Shown piece after piece: positions 62,545-64,000 of a stretch of DNA of 64,000 nucleotides. The position numbers and the translations under genes were made by a program. How positions within the stretch are numbered: the stretch's first letter is position 1; every line of letters starts with the position of its first letter. The notes beneath the pieces are model-generated. The model was not told the DNA's origin, did no database searches, and saw nothing but the letters and a program-made list of their open reading frames with translations. Origin of the DNA: Margaritifera margaritifera (lineage: Eukaryota > Mollusca > Bivalvia > Unionida > Margaritiferidae); assembly GCA_029931535.1 (NCBI GenBank), contig JAQPZY010001256.1:929001-993000 (forward strand), given 5' to 3'.

Positions 62545-64000
62545 TACAAAATGAAAATATTTAATAGTAGTATAAGACCCAATGAAAATATTTAATAGTA
62601 GTATAAGACCCAATGAAAATATTTAATGGCAGTATAAGACCCAATGAAAATATTTAATGGTAGTATAAGACCCAATGAAAATATTTAATGGTAGTATAAG
62701 ACGTAATGAAAATATTTAATGGTAGTATAAGACCCAATGAAAATATTTAATGGTAGTATAAGACGTAATGAAAATATTTAATGGTAGTATAAGACCCAAT
62801 GAAAATATTTAATGGTAGTATAAGACCCAATGAAAATATTTAATGGCAGTATAAGACCCAATGAAAATATTTAATGGTAGTATAAGACCCAATGAAAATA
62901 TTTAATAGTAGTATAAGATCCAATGAAAATATTTAATAGTAGTATAAGACCCAATGAAAATATTTAATGGCAGTATAAGACCCAATGAAAATATTTAATG
63001 GTAGTATAAGACCCAATGAAAATATTTAATGGCAGTATAAGACGTAATGAAAATATTTAATAGTAGTATAAGACCCAATGAAAATATTTAATGGTAGTAT
63101 AAGACCCAATGAAAATATTTAATGGCAGTATAAGACGTAATGAAAATATTTAATAGTAGTATAAGACCCAATGAAAATATTTAATGGCAGTATAAGACGT
63201 AATGAAAATATTTAATGGCAGTATAAGACGTAATGAAAATATTTAATGGCAGTATAAGACGTAATGAAAATATTTAATGGCAGTATAAGACGAATGAAAA
63301 TATTTAATGGCAGTATAAGACGTAATGAAAATATTTAATGGTAGTATAAGACCCAATGAAAATATTTAATGGTAGTATAAGACGTAATGAAAATATTTAA
63401 TGGTAGTATAAGACCCAATGAAAATATTTAATGGTAGTATAAGACGTAATGAAAATATTTAATGGTAGTATAAGACCCAATGAAAATATTTAATGGTAGT
63501 ATAAGACCCAATGAAAATATTTAATGGTAGTATAAGACCCAATGAAAATATTTAATGGTAGTATAAGACCCAATGAAAATATTTAATAGTAGTATAAGAC
63601 CCAATGAAAATATTTAATGGTAGTATAAGATCCAATGAAAATATTTAATGGTAGTACAAGACCCAATGAAAATATTTAATGGTAGTATAAGACCCAATGA
63701 AAATATTTAATGGTAGTACAAGACCCAATGAAAATATTTAATAGTAGTATAAGACCCAATGAAAGACCCAATGAAAATATTTAATAGTGGTATAAGACCC
63801 AATGAAAATATTTAATGGCAGTATAAGACCCAATGAAAATATTTAATGGTAGTATAAGACCCAATGAAAATATTTAATGGTAGTATAAGACCCAATGAAA
63901 ATATTTAATGGCAGTATAAGACCCAATGAAAATATTTAATGGCAGTATAAGACCCAATGAAAATATTTAATGGCAGTATAAGACCCAATGAAAATATTTA
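62545..64000. repeat. 31-bp satellite, about 47 copies, running off the window
   Basis: Units AATGAAAATATTTAATGGTA followed by GTATAAGACCC, 31 bp. Variant positions alternate: GGTAG/GGCAG/AGTAG and GACCC/GACGT. The variants form higher-order blocks, for example a run of CAG-GACGT units at about 63,180-63,330. Two irregular junctions occur (about 63,290 and 63,761). Confidence 0.96.

Overview
The window is metazoan nuclear DNA: spliced exons, AT-rich introns, many microsatellites and minisatellites, and several retroelement families. The repeat types (DIRS, Penelope-like, tRNA-derived SINE, hAT) and the Polinton gene style fit a marine invertebrate, most likely a bivalve or other lophotrochozoan. 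The species cannot be fixed from the sequence.

Region 1 (1 to about 19,995) is an almost complete Polinton/Maverick (adintovirus-like) element whose left terminus lies outside the window. The left 16.7 kb is a minus-strand block: a Q-rich AT-hook protein, adenain-type protease, a small conserved protein, double-jelly-roll major capsid protein, a basic virion protein, a probable penton/minor capsid protein, a two-helix membrane protein, DDE integrase with chromodomain, two related basic hydrophobic-tail proteins, FtsK/HerA-type packaging ATPase, an accessory block (small TM protein, BH3-like ORF, broken BH1/BH2-like ORF, F-box-like repeat protein, two BIR/IAP proteins), and protein-primed DNA polymerase B. 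A divergent promoter then starts a plus-strand CCHC zinc-knuckle gene. The right 2.5 kb carries three outward genes and a 5 x 37-bp subterminal array. Polymerase, integrase, protease, ATPase and capsid frames are intact, so the copy looks young. Two in-frame stops damage accessory or basic-protein genes.

The most striking feature is that the four outer genes (two near each end) finish in histone-mRNA-type 3' signals: a 6-bp stem, 4-nt loop, ACCC(A), and a purine-rich CAAGAAAGA-like downstream element. The two outermost genes also share a promoter module. In contrast, the morphogenesis block has individual TATA boxes, several embedded as Tyr-Lys-Lys codons in the end of the preceding gene, and AATAAA signals. 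This suggests two transcriptional classes, one possibly tied to S phase.

Region 2 (about 19,996-42,900) is repeat-rich intergenic DNA: a decayed DIRS element, an inverted-repeat (MITE-like) unit, a 42-bp, a 23-bp and a 40-bp minisatellite, a tRNA-derived SINE, a hAT transposase tail, and a 5'-truncated Penelope-like element with a GIY-YIG remnant and a hammerhead-ribozyme core.

Region 3 (42,978 to the end) is the 5' part of a plus-strand Patched-domain (PTCHD-type) membrane protein gene. Seven exons are recognisable and join in phase to 333 codons, ending in the first helix of the sterol-sensing domain; the rest lies beyond the window. Its introns hold a 1.2-kb 20-bp minisatellite, a DIRS element with inverted terminal repeats and a deleted recombinase, further minisatellites, and a 31-bp satellite that runs off the right edge.
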